Below, in pieces: positions 36,931 through 49,052 of a stretch of DNA of 64,000 nucleotides (its first letter is position 1; every line of letters starts with the position of its first letter). The notes beneath the pieces are model-generated. The model had not been told where the DNA came from and ran no database searches. It saw only the letters and a list, made by a program, of their open reading frames with translations. Position numbers and translations under genes: made by a program. The stretch spans positions 15,495,240 through 15,559,239 of the forward strand of contig NC_049979.1 of NCBI RefSeq assembly GCF_000003815.2, given 5' to 3'. This DNA is from Branchiostoma floridae. Its lineage: Eukaryota; Chordata; Leptocardii; Amphioxiformes; Branchiostomatidae.

Positions 36931-38849
36931 TGTAACGTTAAGGTTACTCATAAGCCTTGTGACCCCGCGCTGGGAGGGTCAGGGGTTTAGTCTCTTCTAA
37001 ACGCTCTAGCGTTTGCAGTTTTGAACCTAAGCCCATGAAATTCACACACAATACATAAAAACATGTTAGAATTTCTACTATGGTGATATCTTGGGCAGGT
37101 TATGGATAATTTATTAAGAAAATGGCATCAAAAATGAACTTCCGGGATAGAAAGCCGCTATACGATTGGGACAAATATAGTGCCTGAAAACATGCAAAAC
37201 TTGCCAAAAACTTGGTCACAAACAATAACCTATGTACCAACACATGTACTCATTGTAGTATTGTAGTTATATTTTACCAAATATAAAAGAAAATCAAGGA
37301 AAAATGCTTGATTTTCTTCCAAAACTTCGCGCGGTGTGGCAAGCTCTTGCTTTCACAGAGTCCTCATTCAAATCTGCAGGCACTCGGCTTACATGTTACT
37401 TCACCACTTGGTCTTTCCATATAAGGCATGGCCCCAAGGAATACCGAGAATTAATGTCCCAAAAAGAAAGGTTTCTGTTGGCTTACGGCTCTCCGAATCC
37501 TCCCCGAATCCTCCCGAAGGTTAATGAGGTGTCAATCACATACACTAGGAAGAACCCCTGGGACAAGCAAGCCTCTTCCGCACGGCATGCTATCCACACA
37601 CATGTTGTGGATTACGTACTAAGAGCTACCACTGAAAACTGTGGAAAACACTGTAAAGAAAAGGCAATACTAGGTATTTTATATGACTAAAAAGGTCCAA
37701 GAAGTTTTAGACTCTGTAGTATGTAATAGTATTGTGTTTGTATGAGAACTATAGCCTTTCAGAAGCTCTGTGGCAGTCTGTTGACTGATTGGCTGTAGTT
37801 TTCTCCTTACTGTGGGCTATACCAAATGTATCTAAAGATGGAAAGAAAATAAGTACAGATTTATTGAATCGTGGTGTTTTGTGTATTTACTTTCATGTAA
37901 TAGGTGTGTAGATGTTTTTACTAATACATGCTTAAAAATTCAATCATATTTTATAAGTTTTAATACAGATATAAAAGCATGCCTATCTCCTCTATGTTGG
38001 AGTTTCCCTGCATATTTGATCAAGTGTGCATGTCCTGGACCTGTAGTATTGTCACTCACTCATTCATGGCCCACATCATACAGGTCGAGAAATATTCCAA
38101 TGGAAAGGTAGATACACGCTAATTTGTGCCACAACCTCTCTGATTTTATAGTAATTTGGTACATAAAGTGGTATTATGCTTTCCAAGTTGCATTTCAACC
38201 AAAGAAACCAAGCATGATATACGACCCGACCGACCCTACCTCTGCACCACAGGTGGTACAGCTTGTCACCGCCCAGGCCAGCAGGGCAAGATCTGATAAG
38301 GCTTGGCCTGGCCACTTCGGGGGAACTCGGTTCCACATGAGTGATTCTCTCCCTTATGAGTAACCTTAAACCACCTGTTAAAACACTGATGCACTGCTTC
38401 TGTCTTCATCCTCAATTCAGATGAAGTAAAAGTTTTTTTTTTAAGTAGCTAATAATGTAGTGCGGCTTCGCTACGGCTCGGTCTCGAGTTTTATCCAAGC
38501 GCATCAGGTCAACCCCACTCTTCCCGACTACCGTGCTGGGTATTTTAATGTGCTGACACTTTTGATCGATATGGAGAAACAGCAGGATCGCTTGCCACTT
38601 ACGAAACGAGACGAGCAGTTTCAATAACTTGCGAAATGAAGTTTCCTTAGATACAGTCACTCAAACGTGTTTATCAAGATTACTCAGGGAATATAGAAGA
38701 TCATTGATGCACGCTCGGATGTCCGATCCATGGTGAAGGAAAGTTCGTGCCCTGTGGCTATTTAAGTACATGTAACGTGTTACGTGGTAAAAACACAAGG
38801 CATGCATATGGCAACGAGCAGTGATTAACATTATTGTTAAAAGGGACTT
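36931..38849. other. Intergenic region without a supported gene
   Basis: It lies between the CMTR1 5' end and a retrotransposon remnant. A 128-codon frame at 37304-37690 (+) has no recognisable domain, biased composition or splice support. Nothing else was found. Confidence 0.4.
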
Positions 38850-38854
38850 GCGTT

Positions 38855-39215
38855 ATGTACAAAATAAGCAATAATTTGGTGGACGTTCCGACCGATAAGT
38901 ATCAGATCACAAAAGAACAAGGAATAGTCATGCCTTCACTGAACTTTCAACCGGAGTTACCAACCAAGGATTGATGTGTTCAAAAATTCGTATTTTCCCA
39001 GAACTATCGTAGAGTGGAATTTGTTACCATCAAGCACAGCAGGGGCATCTTCCTTTGATGGTTCGATTCATTTAAAGAACACTTGCAGACATATGTGAAT
39101 ATTAAAGATAGGTGTGACGGGTCGTTCAGTGTAATATACAGCTGCTGCCGAGCCGCGTGCCTGCGAAGCTGCTGTGTTACGCCGAAGAGCGGTTATATAG
39201 ATACAGTTATAGATT
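38855..39215 (+). mobile_element. Decayed non-LTR retrotransposon, ORF2 C-terminus and 3' tail
   Basis: Fragments of the far C-terminus of a LINE ORF2 product can be read across at least one frameshift. They are YKISNNLVDVPTDKYQI and, in another frame, FKNSYFPRTIVEWNLLPSS followed by SFDGFDSFKEHL. The pattern (Y/F)FPRTIxxWNxLP is typical of CR1-like and related elements. Beyond it, GCGAAGCTGCTGTGTTACGC and CGAAGAGCGGTTATATAGAT look like a LINE 3' UTR. No reverse-transcriptase core or endonuclease is present, so this is a 5'-truncated dead copy. Confidence 0.7.
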
Positions 39216-39909
39216 ACTCGAATATATGTACTACTACTAACGTTAGTGTTGGCATAATAACATGGCCTTACCTCAAAAAACAAGCGGGACCCTGCATCTG
39301 CTTGAAGGTCAGTGCACCCTCACCTAGTGACCTCAGATTAACACCCTCTATATACGTGAGAGACGCATGCTCCTGGGCTAAGCCGATTTACTATCTTTGT
39401 TTTCGGATTTCACTGCTTTATTTTACCTGGCCATTCCAGTAAGAAACACTACATTACAAATATCAGAAACACTGAAGCAGTACAGCATACAGGTAGGTAT
39501 CTATCAATCCTAAAAGCTTTATATTTTAGTATCATGTTTTAGCATTTGTCTTCCTAGCTGCATTAAAATACTTGTTCTGGACCTGAGTACACTTATGCGC
39601 CAAATGTTTCATATGGGATTTATTCATTCACCAAAAGTTTAATACATATTATCACCCACAGCCAATCTGGAGTATACACTCATGTGTGGTGTAGTGGCCG
39701 ATCCCGGAACAGCAAGTATTTTTTTATTGGTCTTCTGATGTAATTTGCCGGAGAACCAAGATACTTTCTTGGTTTGGCCCTTGGTGCAGTTGCAGAGCCC
39801 GCGCCCAGCCCAGCGGCGCCCGCTTTACAATACACATGTTTGACGGCGTGACCGACGGAGGCCAGTACATTGTAGTACTGGTAGTAAAAACCTCAAGTTG
39901 GAGAATGAT

Positions 39910-40310
39910 TAGCCTCCTTCGCAGACTTCTAAGAGCGCGTTTATTTTTGGGTGAGCCGTGCCGGTGATTCGCGATTTTCGACATAAATCCATCATGGCCA
40001 GGCTCTCTGTTAAATGCCGCGGCAAAAGCCCCTCTCCCAGCATTAACCGAACCTGGTCCATGCTGCAAATCAGTGCTTCCCTAAATAATAAACACCAATG
40101 ATTCTATAGCTTGTGTTTACACGGTCTCCCTTCTGGGGCAAATGGAGAATGCCGTTCGGCTTGATATCGCTAACCCCAGTAGAGATTTATAAATCGGAGA
40201 TACCCTTTCCTCCGGTAACTGTAGGGCGGACCTATAGGCGCGCGATTTATGCATGTGATCGGCTAGAACTTAAAAGTCTGCTCATATATAGAAGTCTGCG
40301 AAGAAGGCTA
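39910..40310. mobile_element. Possible 401-bp element with 22-bp inverted ends
   Basis: TAGCCTCCTTCGCAGACTTC (39910 on) and the inverse of 40289-40310 match over 22 bp with one mismatch. The edges again read TA. Beyond the ends the arms diverge. The end resembles the TAGTCTCCAAGCAGAC terminus of the other foldbacks but is not the same. It sits 330 bp upstream of the carotenoid-oxygenase-like start codon. Confidence 0.45.
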
Positions 40311-40637
40311 GCGATTTGGTGAAACCTACGGATGTACGTAATGTTATAAAGTCACCATTTCCCATTTGCTTCGTGTCTGCTTCACACATGCGTCAATATC
40401 ATTAGTTTTGCACACGTCACTCATCGGACTCTGGACGTCAGCAGGTGGGTGAGACCATCCACAGCAAGTGGGTGAGACCATTCACCCTTATGGGATCCTC
40501 CAGCCAGAAAAACTCGTTTCGTGACGCTGCCGTGCACGTAAAGAGAGGCTCAGATTGACTAGGCTGTCATATGTCATATGTTATCGGTGTCGCTCGCGAC
40601 CTTCTCTGCTTTGGACGTCGACCCATAGAACCTCACC

Positions 40638-43600
40638 ATGGCATGGTGGACGACTATCGCGGCCTGGTTGTTGTGCTGTGTTTTTCCAGGACAGCCGACG
40701 ACGGCGACGGTAAATGCCAAGGACGGAGTGCTGTACTGCTTCACGGAGAACCTAAAAGAGTTCCACAAAGTTCCTATGAGCTACACGTCCTCCCGGCCTG
40801 TCCCGCCATGGCTCAGTGGTACTCTGGTAGGAACCGTAATCTGATAGTCAACTTCTACTTTTGGTCTATTAATAGATTTTCTTTTATTAACGCACCTTTG
40901 TGAGATAACTCGGGTTTCTTTAATCCCTGCTCTTATCTTTATGGAAATCGGTATTTAGATAGTTAACTGTGTAATCTAAAATAGATATTTTGTTTTGAGT
41001 GCACTATTCTGAGTTTGCTAGCGTGAGAAAATTTAGGATTTACCTCGCTATGGCGAAAATAGGCTGCAGATCAAGACTGCCAACTAACTGCATGCGCTCC
41101 CCGATAACTCTTGAACCAAGGGTAGTAATCTCTGTTGTCTCACTAGTGAAAACTGCCGGTAGATAACGCTTATAGTTTATACATTAATATATAATCTAGT
41201 CTATATAGTCTATACAGGAATATAAAGTCGAATCACTTCGACTGGCCTCTACTTTTGTTTTTCGCCTTTCATCTTGTTTATTGAAGGCGATACCTGAGGT
41301 GCAGCTCACGACAAACAACGAGGGCAACGTCCGACAGTCCCCATTGTGCAAACGGATAGTGTTATTGACAGGGATTGACCATGTACCTGTTTCTTACTGA
41401 CTAAGTTATCGAGCACCGGACAATGCCACAAATCAAAGCTGCTACCAAAAGCGTTCCTCAGTAATTCAGAAAACCAAAGATTTTACTCAACTGATTTCTA
41501 TCGAATATTGAAACGTTTTATAGCCACAAGAGAGGTTTTATTCTATAGTCATGAAGGGCATTGTGTTGTGCCATTCTAGCCTATATGTAGCCTGTTATTT
41601 CAACCCGTGCAAACTCGTGACGCTTTTTTTCTCTAGCCAATTTCTACATACCGACTGACATATGCGCCAGTTTCAGGGCACGCGCGCAAACTGTGGTCAA
41701 GGGCCCCTCACGCAAGTCCATTGAACTATATGTAACCGGATACCTGAACGTAAGGGACGAGGGTTGTACGTTGTGAATTTACTTTATCAATAGCCTGTCA
41801 TTCCAATCATTTCTCTATTGTTTCCAGTGTTACATGATTTGTTAAACCCCTTACAAAGTTACATATCCTGAACGACAAACAACCATTTGTCCAGAATAAC
41901 AGGAATGCCCTTATCAATGGGGTCAACGGCCTTAAGTCCATTTTGTGCAAAAGCGTACCTGCGCTCAAGGTCACGGTGCGGTATCTGTACCCGGTGCATA
42001 TGGTCACACGTGGCTTTTCACCTCAGGATAAGCTCCAATGAAGCTTAGTTATCGAACTTCACTGCCCTACGTATAAACTATAAACCAAACATTTTCACCA
42101 AAATGGTTACGGTAAAACATTTTCTGGGGGCTCACTAGCTTTGTTTCAACCGTTTCTCTGTTTGCATACTATTACCTTCTTGTACTCACTTCAACAATAT
42201 GCCTTACAACTGTCGGGTGTTGGCATGTAATGTGTTCGGTTTGACAGGCGACACTGATAGGTCATCGACCTTAAGTCCGTTTTGTCAGTTGTCAGTATCA
42301 AGAGTCGCCTCTCTCAGATTAACAGAGGTCGGGTGAAGTAATTGATCGGAAACTGGACAATGCTACACATAAGGACTGCCAAAAAGTGAACAGTAACCAG
42401 AAAACCATGCAAGAATTTCCGACCCACTGAGGTGGTTTTTAATGAGCGGACACACCAGCTCACCCCGTTTCTAGTCCATTGTTACATAGTGCTGCCCCAG
42501 GCCCCAAACCGGCCTCACGCCGAGACCCTTAAAATAGAACCGTATCTTAAAATTCGGGGTCATCGCCCTCGGGTCATCGCCCATTTATTTGCAAAGCATG
42601 CGGCCTGCAGCCCCAATAAAACGTGCAGTCCTAGGCTGGCATAGTTGTTGGCAGCATTACATGAACACTTATTAACAATATATTGACAGGAAACCTGCAA
42701 TCACGTCTGAAGTCCCGTTCACACTTGTGCGCATATTCAAATCTGTATCAGTCGCATATTGATGATTTTGGCTTAGGTAAAGTTTGTGGGGAAGACGTTA
42801 TTTTTAGTCTGACCCACTGTTGTGCTGAGCCTAATTATCTAACAGAAAATGCTACCCCTTCGGCCTCAATATACTATAGACGCACGTGTGAACGGAGCCT
42901 TACACACATGTACGAGTGAACAAATAGAGTATAAGGTGAGGTATCAAGGTTCCCTGGAAACCACCGGGGTCAACGTGCTTAAGTCCCTTTATGCGCCCTT
43001 CACAAGGGGCGAAAATCGATCTAGTCTGCGCGCTCTCAATAACATTTTCGGTTGTAATACGTGCGGTGTTTTCTCGATCAGCGAGCAATTTTTAGTGATC
43101 GTCGGCGATTTTTAGCAGTCGGCCGATGCTTTCTGTGCACCGAAACTCATTCTTAACTTCAGCGACTAGTCGCCGGTGATCTCTGAGGTCGCAGAACTTT
43201 TTACAGTCAGATAACAACGAGTTGAGGGGCAGTAGATATTTTTATGTATAGCTTGTGGACGGCAGAACATCATTTCTCACTTCCAAAGAGCTAGCATAGT
43301 TTAAAGAATGCTTCAGACGAAACTCCTCTTGGTGAGTTTCTTGGGTTCTTCTACATTAAACAGTTTTACTCCTGAGGATAACACCTCATAAAACCCCACG
43401 TTGGTTTGCTAGCAGCCACTAGTGGTCTTCATTGTGTAACATTTTCACATGAAGACAAAAAGGCTCTTTTAGGACATGAAGCCCTTGACAAAAGACCTTT
43501 ACCGAGTCGTCTGTGTCTTCCAGGTGAGGAACGCACCGTCGCAGTTCAGCGTTGGCAGACGGAGTGTTGTTAATTACTTCGACGGCTTCGCTAAACTCCA

Positions 43601-45468
43601 CAGCCTCGACATCAACCAACATTCCGTCAATTTTTCGGCCAGTTTTCTCAAAACAGGTGTCTATAACAGGTATGGTGTTCTTTATTTTTTCAAGAATTTT
43701 CAAAACGCCGCCTTAGGTATTTATACACTAAAACGTTTTCTTCGAAAAACTTGCGCCAAACAGTCTTCCTTTCGTACCTTGAATCACAGTACAATGTACC
43801 TTTCGTACCTTTTAATACAACAGTTTCCAACGTTAACAGTTTCGACTTCATTCCTCCTTGGTTGGTTGGTTGGTTAGATTTGAATAATTTCCAGCCAACA
43901 TCGCAGAGAAGTGAGACTCTCTTCGTCTCGTACATCCAACTTATCGTGTATTTTTGCTGTCACGTGCCTATGAAGTACGCATTCACCGCCATGTTGGACG
44001 TTGATACCTGGAAGTTGCTAGGTGAAATTTGTATAATATGAAACAACAGTCATTTGCAAACGCATTGCACAGAGGTGCAAATTTGATGTTGTAATTGTTC
44101 CAAGTTCCACCAACCAGTATGGCGACTCTGAGCGGTAGGGCGCAAACATTCCATCTTATAAATGTTTTATCCTTCCTCCCTATCAGGTCAATCGAAGCCA
44201 ATGACATCCTCCCGGGGCCTACGTTCATGGGTGTGGACCCGCCGTTCAGCCTCTTGGAGCGGCTTCGAGCCCTGTCGAGCCCGGGAGACAATGCCATCAT
44301 CAACGTCTGGAATTTCGGCGGTGATTTCGCCGCTCTCACAGATGCCTGGGTCTTCGCCCAGTTTGATCTAGACACGCTGGACACAATTGGCGTCTCCGTT
44401 CCCGACCCTATCCTCGAAAATAGAGGATGCCAGACGACAGAGGTTTACATGTCCTGTGCGCATCCTATGGTAGAGCCAGGGACAGGACACAGTATTAATT
44501 TTGTGATGAAGGTGTCCCTTTTCCCCGGACAGCGCGACACTTTCCGTGTCATCAGAATAAAGGATCTGCGCACAATTGAGACCCTGGCCAGCTTTGAAAT
44601 AGACAAAATTTGGTACATGCACAGCTTCAGTCTCACGGAAAACTTCGCCATCTTCTTCGCTCAGCCTTGCTATTACGATTTTATCCGGTTTTTCACCACA
44701 GTTGAAGCGCAACACTCAATATATTGGGCCCCAGATGACGGGATGAAGATTTACGTCGTAAACCTCAAGACGGGTAACGTTACAACGCTGCACACAGAGG
44801 CCGCGGCCGCGATCTACACGCATCACGTCAACGCGTACGAGACAGGCGACGGGCGCGTCGTCAACGATGTCGTCATTCTTACAAACACCAAAGCCTTCAC
44901 GACAGGCTTGGCTCGGTCTAGGTTGACTAATATTACTGCCATTAGGGAAATGCAGTCACCAACAAGGCTCTTTCGATACATCCTCGACTTGAAGACGGGA
45001 AAAGTGGAAGTCCATCCTTTCGTGTCTAAAAGTCCAACCGAAGACTTTCCAAACACGCTAGATCTCCCTGTCATCAACGAGAAGTGCCGCGGAAGGCGAT
45101 ATTGTTACACGTACGGTACCGTGACGACTTTCCATAGCAACAGTCCAGTCAAGGGTGCGGTTCCCATAGTCAAGAAAAACGTCTGTCTCTCCCATAACGA
45201 CACCCTCTGGAGCCGCCCCAACCACTACGCCGGCGAGCCCATTTTCGTTGCCGACCCGAACGGCACAGAGGAACACGACGGCGTCATTTTGTCCTCCGTA
45301 CTGGACGGAGACAGAGGCCTGAACTACTTGCTGATTCTCGACGCTCGAACCATGAAGGAGATAAACACGGCCTACATGCCCACGTGGATACCTTTTGGCT
45401 TCCATGGACAGTTCTTCCCCAGATCATTCCCTGATGCTCCGGTCACCGGCACTCACTACGAGCTCTGA
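40638..45468 (+). CDS. Carotenoid cleavage oxygenase / RPE65 family protein with putative signal peptide
   Basis: Three exons: 40638-40826, 43524-43669 and 44187-45468, phases 0 and 2, giving 538 residues, a normal family length. The family is carotenoid/retinoid dioxygenases and isomerases (BCO1, BCO2, RPE65, ninaB), seven-bladed propellers with a four-histidine non-haem iron centre. Ligand motifs are all visible: CAHP at about 202-205, WYMHSF at about 254-259, THHVNAYE at about 323-330 and PFGFHGQFF near 518. Also typical are VPPWLSGTLVRNAPSQF, NYFDGFAKLHSLD and the late GEPIFVADPNGTEEHDG. Two things are odd. The N-terminus MAWWTTIAAWLLCCVF reads as a cleavable signal, whereas animal BCO/RPE65 proteins are made without one. 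The PDPCK palmitoylation-loop motif of the metazoan enzymes is replaced by GVDPPFS. The substrate cannot be told; it may be a divergent secreted or luminal branch. Confidence 0.88.
41921..42990. repeat. Three diverged copies of a GGTCAACG..CTTAAGTCC motif in an intron
   Basis: GGTCAACGGCCTTAAGTCC (41921), GGTCATCGACCTTAAGTCC (42260) and GGTCAACGTGCTTAAGTCC (42968) lie in intron 1 of the carotenoid-oxygenase-like gene. Their downstream sequence also partly agrees (TTTTGTGC or TTTTGTCA). Blocks near 41420 and 42355 share GGACAATGC and CAGAAAACCA in the same order. This suggests an old dispersed or tandem duplication, now strongly diverged. Confidence 0.45.
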
Positions 45469-45552
45469 GATTAGCAAAGTGCTGTAATCAATTTACAACT
45501 TTTCACACCAATTACCACCACAAAAAATCTATGCAATTGCTACATATAAACT

Positions 45553-45892
45553 NNNNNNNNNNNNNNNNNNNNNNNNNNNNNNNNNNNNNNNNNNNNNNNN
45601 NNNNNNNNNNNNNNNNNNNNNNNNNNNNNNNNNNNNNNNNNNNNNNNNNNNNNNNNNNNNNNNNNNNNNNNNNNNNNNNNNNNNNNNNNNNNNNNNNNNN
45701 NNNNNNNNNNNNNNNNNNNNNNNNNNNNNNNNNNNNNNNNNNNNNNNNNNNNNNNNNNNNNNNNNNNNNNNNNNNNNNNNNNNNNNNNNNNNNNNNNNNN
45801 NNNNNNNNNNNNNNNNNNNNNNNNNNNNNNNNNNNNNNNNNNNNNNNNNNNNNNNNNNNNNNNNNNNNNNNNNNNNNNNNNNNNNNNNNNNN
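45553..45892. other. Assembly gap (340 N)
   Basis: A run of 340 N about 85 bp past the carotenoid-oxygenase-like stop codon. Any poly(A) signal for that gene may be hidden here. Confidence 0.95.
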
Positions 45893-46069
45893 AATAAGTT
45901 TGATTTCTATTCAGAATTTTCGAAATGATTTGCCATCATCTCATATCGTAAATAAGCATATCATTTGTTTGTTTGTCATGACCCTACATTTATCAAGTCT
46001 AACATATCATTACAAAACGTCTCATTGGCTAGGGTTTCTACCTCCGTGAATAGTTTCATCAGGTAGGTA

Positions 46070-46170
46070 TGTCACTGAATAAAGATATTCTTATCACACT
46101 TCCACATCTTTATTCGACCGACGTTTCAGTGACCGCCTGTCACCTTCCTCAGGGCAATTCTGACTGGTTC
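46070..46170. mobile_element. Possible retroelement-end fragment (GACGTTTCAGTGACC...CTTCCTCAGG)
   Basis: CCGACGTTTCAGTGACC followed shortly by CACCTTCCTCAGGGC resembles a motif pair that I associate with ends of Penelope-like and similar elements. No coding sequence is attached, and the boundaries are not visible. The call is weak. Confidence 0.25.
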
Positions 46171-46319
46171 GCTAGAGTTTCCAGATGGGATTATGATTTA
46201 AAGAAATATAAATATGTCTATGAAAATTTTCTTGCTATTAACATTTAAGTAATTTACAAAGATTACAAAGTATAATATTTAAGAGTGCTGTTTCATAATT
46301 ATTTTCTGTATAACCAAAT

Positions 46320-46568
46320 GATATAAAGAACGATACCGACCAATGTATTGCAGAGCTGTTGTGTCCATATGATATAAAGAACGATACCGACCAATGTATT
46401 GCAGAGCTGTTGTGTCCATATGATATAAAGAACGATACCGACCAATGTATTGCAGAGCTGTTGTGTCCATATGATATAAAGAACGATACCGACCAATGTA
46501 TTGCAGAGCCGTTGTGTCCATATGATATAAAGAACGATACCGACCAATGTATTGCAGAGCTGTTGTGT
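46320..46568. repeat. 51-bp minisatellite, about 4.9 copies
   Basis: Unit starts GATATAAAGAACGATACCGA and repeats at 46320, 46371, 46422, 46473 and 46524. The copies are nearly identical (one C/T difference near 46510). Because 51 is divisible by three, frames stay open on both strands and give repeated peptides such as CPYDIKNDTDQCIAELL. No start context, splice link or family supports coding. Confidence 0.95.
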
Positions 46569-47018
46569 GTGTTTTAATTGTTTTTCCTTAGATGAACATG
46601 CGGAGAATCAAAACCATGGACTTCGTTAAGCATGATTTGAACCGGCTGAAAGATATAAACACATCTAACTGAAATGAGAACTCTAAGCTGCTTCCAATGT
46701 GTACTTTTTATCTGAAGCAAAAAGTCAAGTACAAAGGTTCAAGGTCGATAGTTACACTTTCATGTTTGGACATGTTTGCAGAGCAGTCATATTTTCCAAT
46801 TCTAAAATTCAACCACACCATGTTAACGTAAGAACATAACCAATGACAAGTCAATACTGTACTAGCTGATCACTTTTAAAATGGTTGTTGCTTTTAAATT
46901 GTTATTTTTAAATTGATTCAAGTAACACCATTTCAAACAATAATCAACTCAAAGATTCACTAATGTCATTGTTTCTAGACCGATACAGTTCAATCAAAGT
47001 CAGCCTTTGGATTGCAAC

Positions 47019-47226
47019 TACTCTCCAAGCAGAGGTTAGGCTCTGGCTGTTTTTTTAACGTTTTTTTAGTCGTTTTTATCGGGCTTTCTATTTTTTTTTT
47101 ATCTTGCTGTGTCAAAACCTAACTGCTGGCGTACTTCAAGAAAAATGACAAAATAGAAAGTCCGATAAAAACGACTAAAAAAAAACTTTAAAAAACAGCC
47201 GGAGCCTAACCTCTGCTTGGAGAGTA
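47019..47226. mobile_element. Foldback MITE, 208 bp, shared-terminus family, copy 2
   Basis: Arms of about 80 bp pair with few mismatches; both begin TACTCTCCAAGCAGAGGTTA and continue GGCTC(T/C)GGCTG, then a T-rich stretch and TAGTCGTTTTTATCGG. TA is at both edges. The loop is short and noncoding. The terminal motif is shared with elements at 6511-6616 and 53975-54129. Confidence 0.85.
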
Positions 47227-49052
47227 GATTCCAACTACTTGACCAACTTCGATGGAACAACATGAGTGGCTGAATGCACATGGAAAATGTACATACCTCA
47301 GTTTCTTCACAATTGTCTGAACAGGAAAGAACTAAAAACCATTTGGGATCAGCCACACCACAAATTAGTGTTGTCCCCTTCAATATTACACAAGCCTCGC
47401 CCAAATAATCATTTGGGAGACTGTTATAGCAGTTGCCAAAGTATATAGCAGAATATATCTAAACAATGTCCACAGTGAAACATGATGCATTTTGAAGATG
47501 AAAATTATGGTTTTAACTTGTAGATAGAATTCCAAATAGGAGGCTACAAAAGGAAATTTGCTGTTTTGACTAGGAATAGCAGAAGCACTACAGCATCTCT
47601 CCTTTTAGTTTCTGACAATCTGCCTTCCTGACAGGGGGGAGGCTACCGTCAACAAGGGTCACCAATACAGCCACATGACAAATCTTCAATGTTTCTAGGG
47701 AATTGTAAAGGATCTGGTTTAAGAGTTGCTTTGATTACTAATGCAAAACAATGTGACACATAGGCAACCAATCATTTACACTGTACCATCATGGCAATCC
47801 ACACTGACTGGTGTAGCAAGGAAAATTGAAATAAAAGATACAAAAACAATTATAACCTGAGGGCACCTGACAAGCTGTAAATGTAAATGAAAAAAATAGC
47901 AACAATAGTATACATGCAATGTGCCAGGGGTCACCATTCCCCATGTCAAGAACCAGGATTTGGAGTTTAAAAATGTAGCAATGTTCATGCAACACAATTA
48001 GGGCATGTATGTATGACATTTTGATATGACTATGCTTCACACCATAACATATTAAGCATTACATTTGTAAATACTTAAAGATATTTTGCATGCTCAAAAT
48101 AGAACAAGTATTACAATGAATATGCCAAAATAACAATGCTAAAAGCTACAGACTTGCTTCTTTTTACATGACCAAGTAGATGCTGTACAGGAACAACAAT
48201 TTGTCAATATCATACAGGACCCTCCCACCATTGGGAGCTCACAGAAAACATACAAACGCCATATAAAAATCTAAAAAATATATGTAGATGAAAACATGTT
48301 TATGAAAATCAGGCACCAAGAATATCATAGTTATTGCCATAAAGTTGTATCATACAGATTTTGTCGTAACATGTATTAGTCAACATACATGTGTATATCA
48401 AATAGCATTTTGCTTCCATCAGAGGCCATTCAGACAAGACTGTATTAAAATCACAAAAAGACACAAAGTACAAAGCCTCTGTAAATAGCACCAATTGTGT
48501 GGAAGTGAACACTTTACAGCAAATATCACAAATTCAAAAATCTAAAACATCAACGTGAACTTCGTGAAGTGCGCATGTTTTTATTGCTACGAGGTGCAGT
48601 GAAGACTAAAGCTGTTTCTCCTTGCCAGCAAGGTTTTACACCATAAGTACACCAGGTAATACCAACCAGCAGCAACATTCTAAACTAGAGATCAAAACGT
48701 ACATATCCTATAGACTTTGTTTCTTATTACATTGCATTTTCATGCTACCATGGCCAGTTTGAAATCACAACTTTTGCACCATGTGAGTAGTACATGTAAC
48801 TGCTGACACACTGGCTGGAGTACCCAATCCTTGCTGAGAATCAAACCACATTATCACAGAGCTGTTTGCAAAGAAATGGTGAATGTTGCTGCATCATGCT
48901 AATTTCCATTTCAACAAAAATATGCAGAATCAGGTGTCTGATTTAGCAAAGTTTGCTGCAACATGCACATAAGTTCTTGCAAGATCCCTGCATCAGTAAG
49001 ATAATGATCAGTATAATTAACTCGGTTATGGCACTGGGGTTGATCAGATGGC
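47227..49052. other. PLEKHG 3' UTR and intergenic DNA
   Basis: This AT-rich stretch lies past the RhoGEF stop codon at 49053. Its upper part is probably 3' UTR. No supported gene was found. Confidence 0.45.
48580..48585 (-). terminator. Candidate poly(A) signal for the PLEKHG-type gene
   Basis: AATAAA on the minus strand, about 470 bases beyond the stop codon. It is a candidate by position only. Confidence 0.3.

Noticed and set aside
37304-37690. 128-codon plus-strand ORF
   Set aside because: No recognisable motif, no supported splice sites and no Kozak support; treated as chance.
39724-40068. 114-codon minus-strand ORF
   Set aside because: It overlaps the inverted-end element, has no domain and ends without splice context.
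46279-46577. ORFs of 72-82 codons with perfect repeated peptides on both strands
   Set aside because: They are by-products of the 51-bp minisatellite, whose unit is a multiple of three. No start context, splice link or family.
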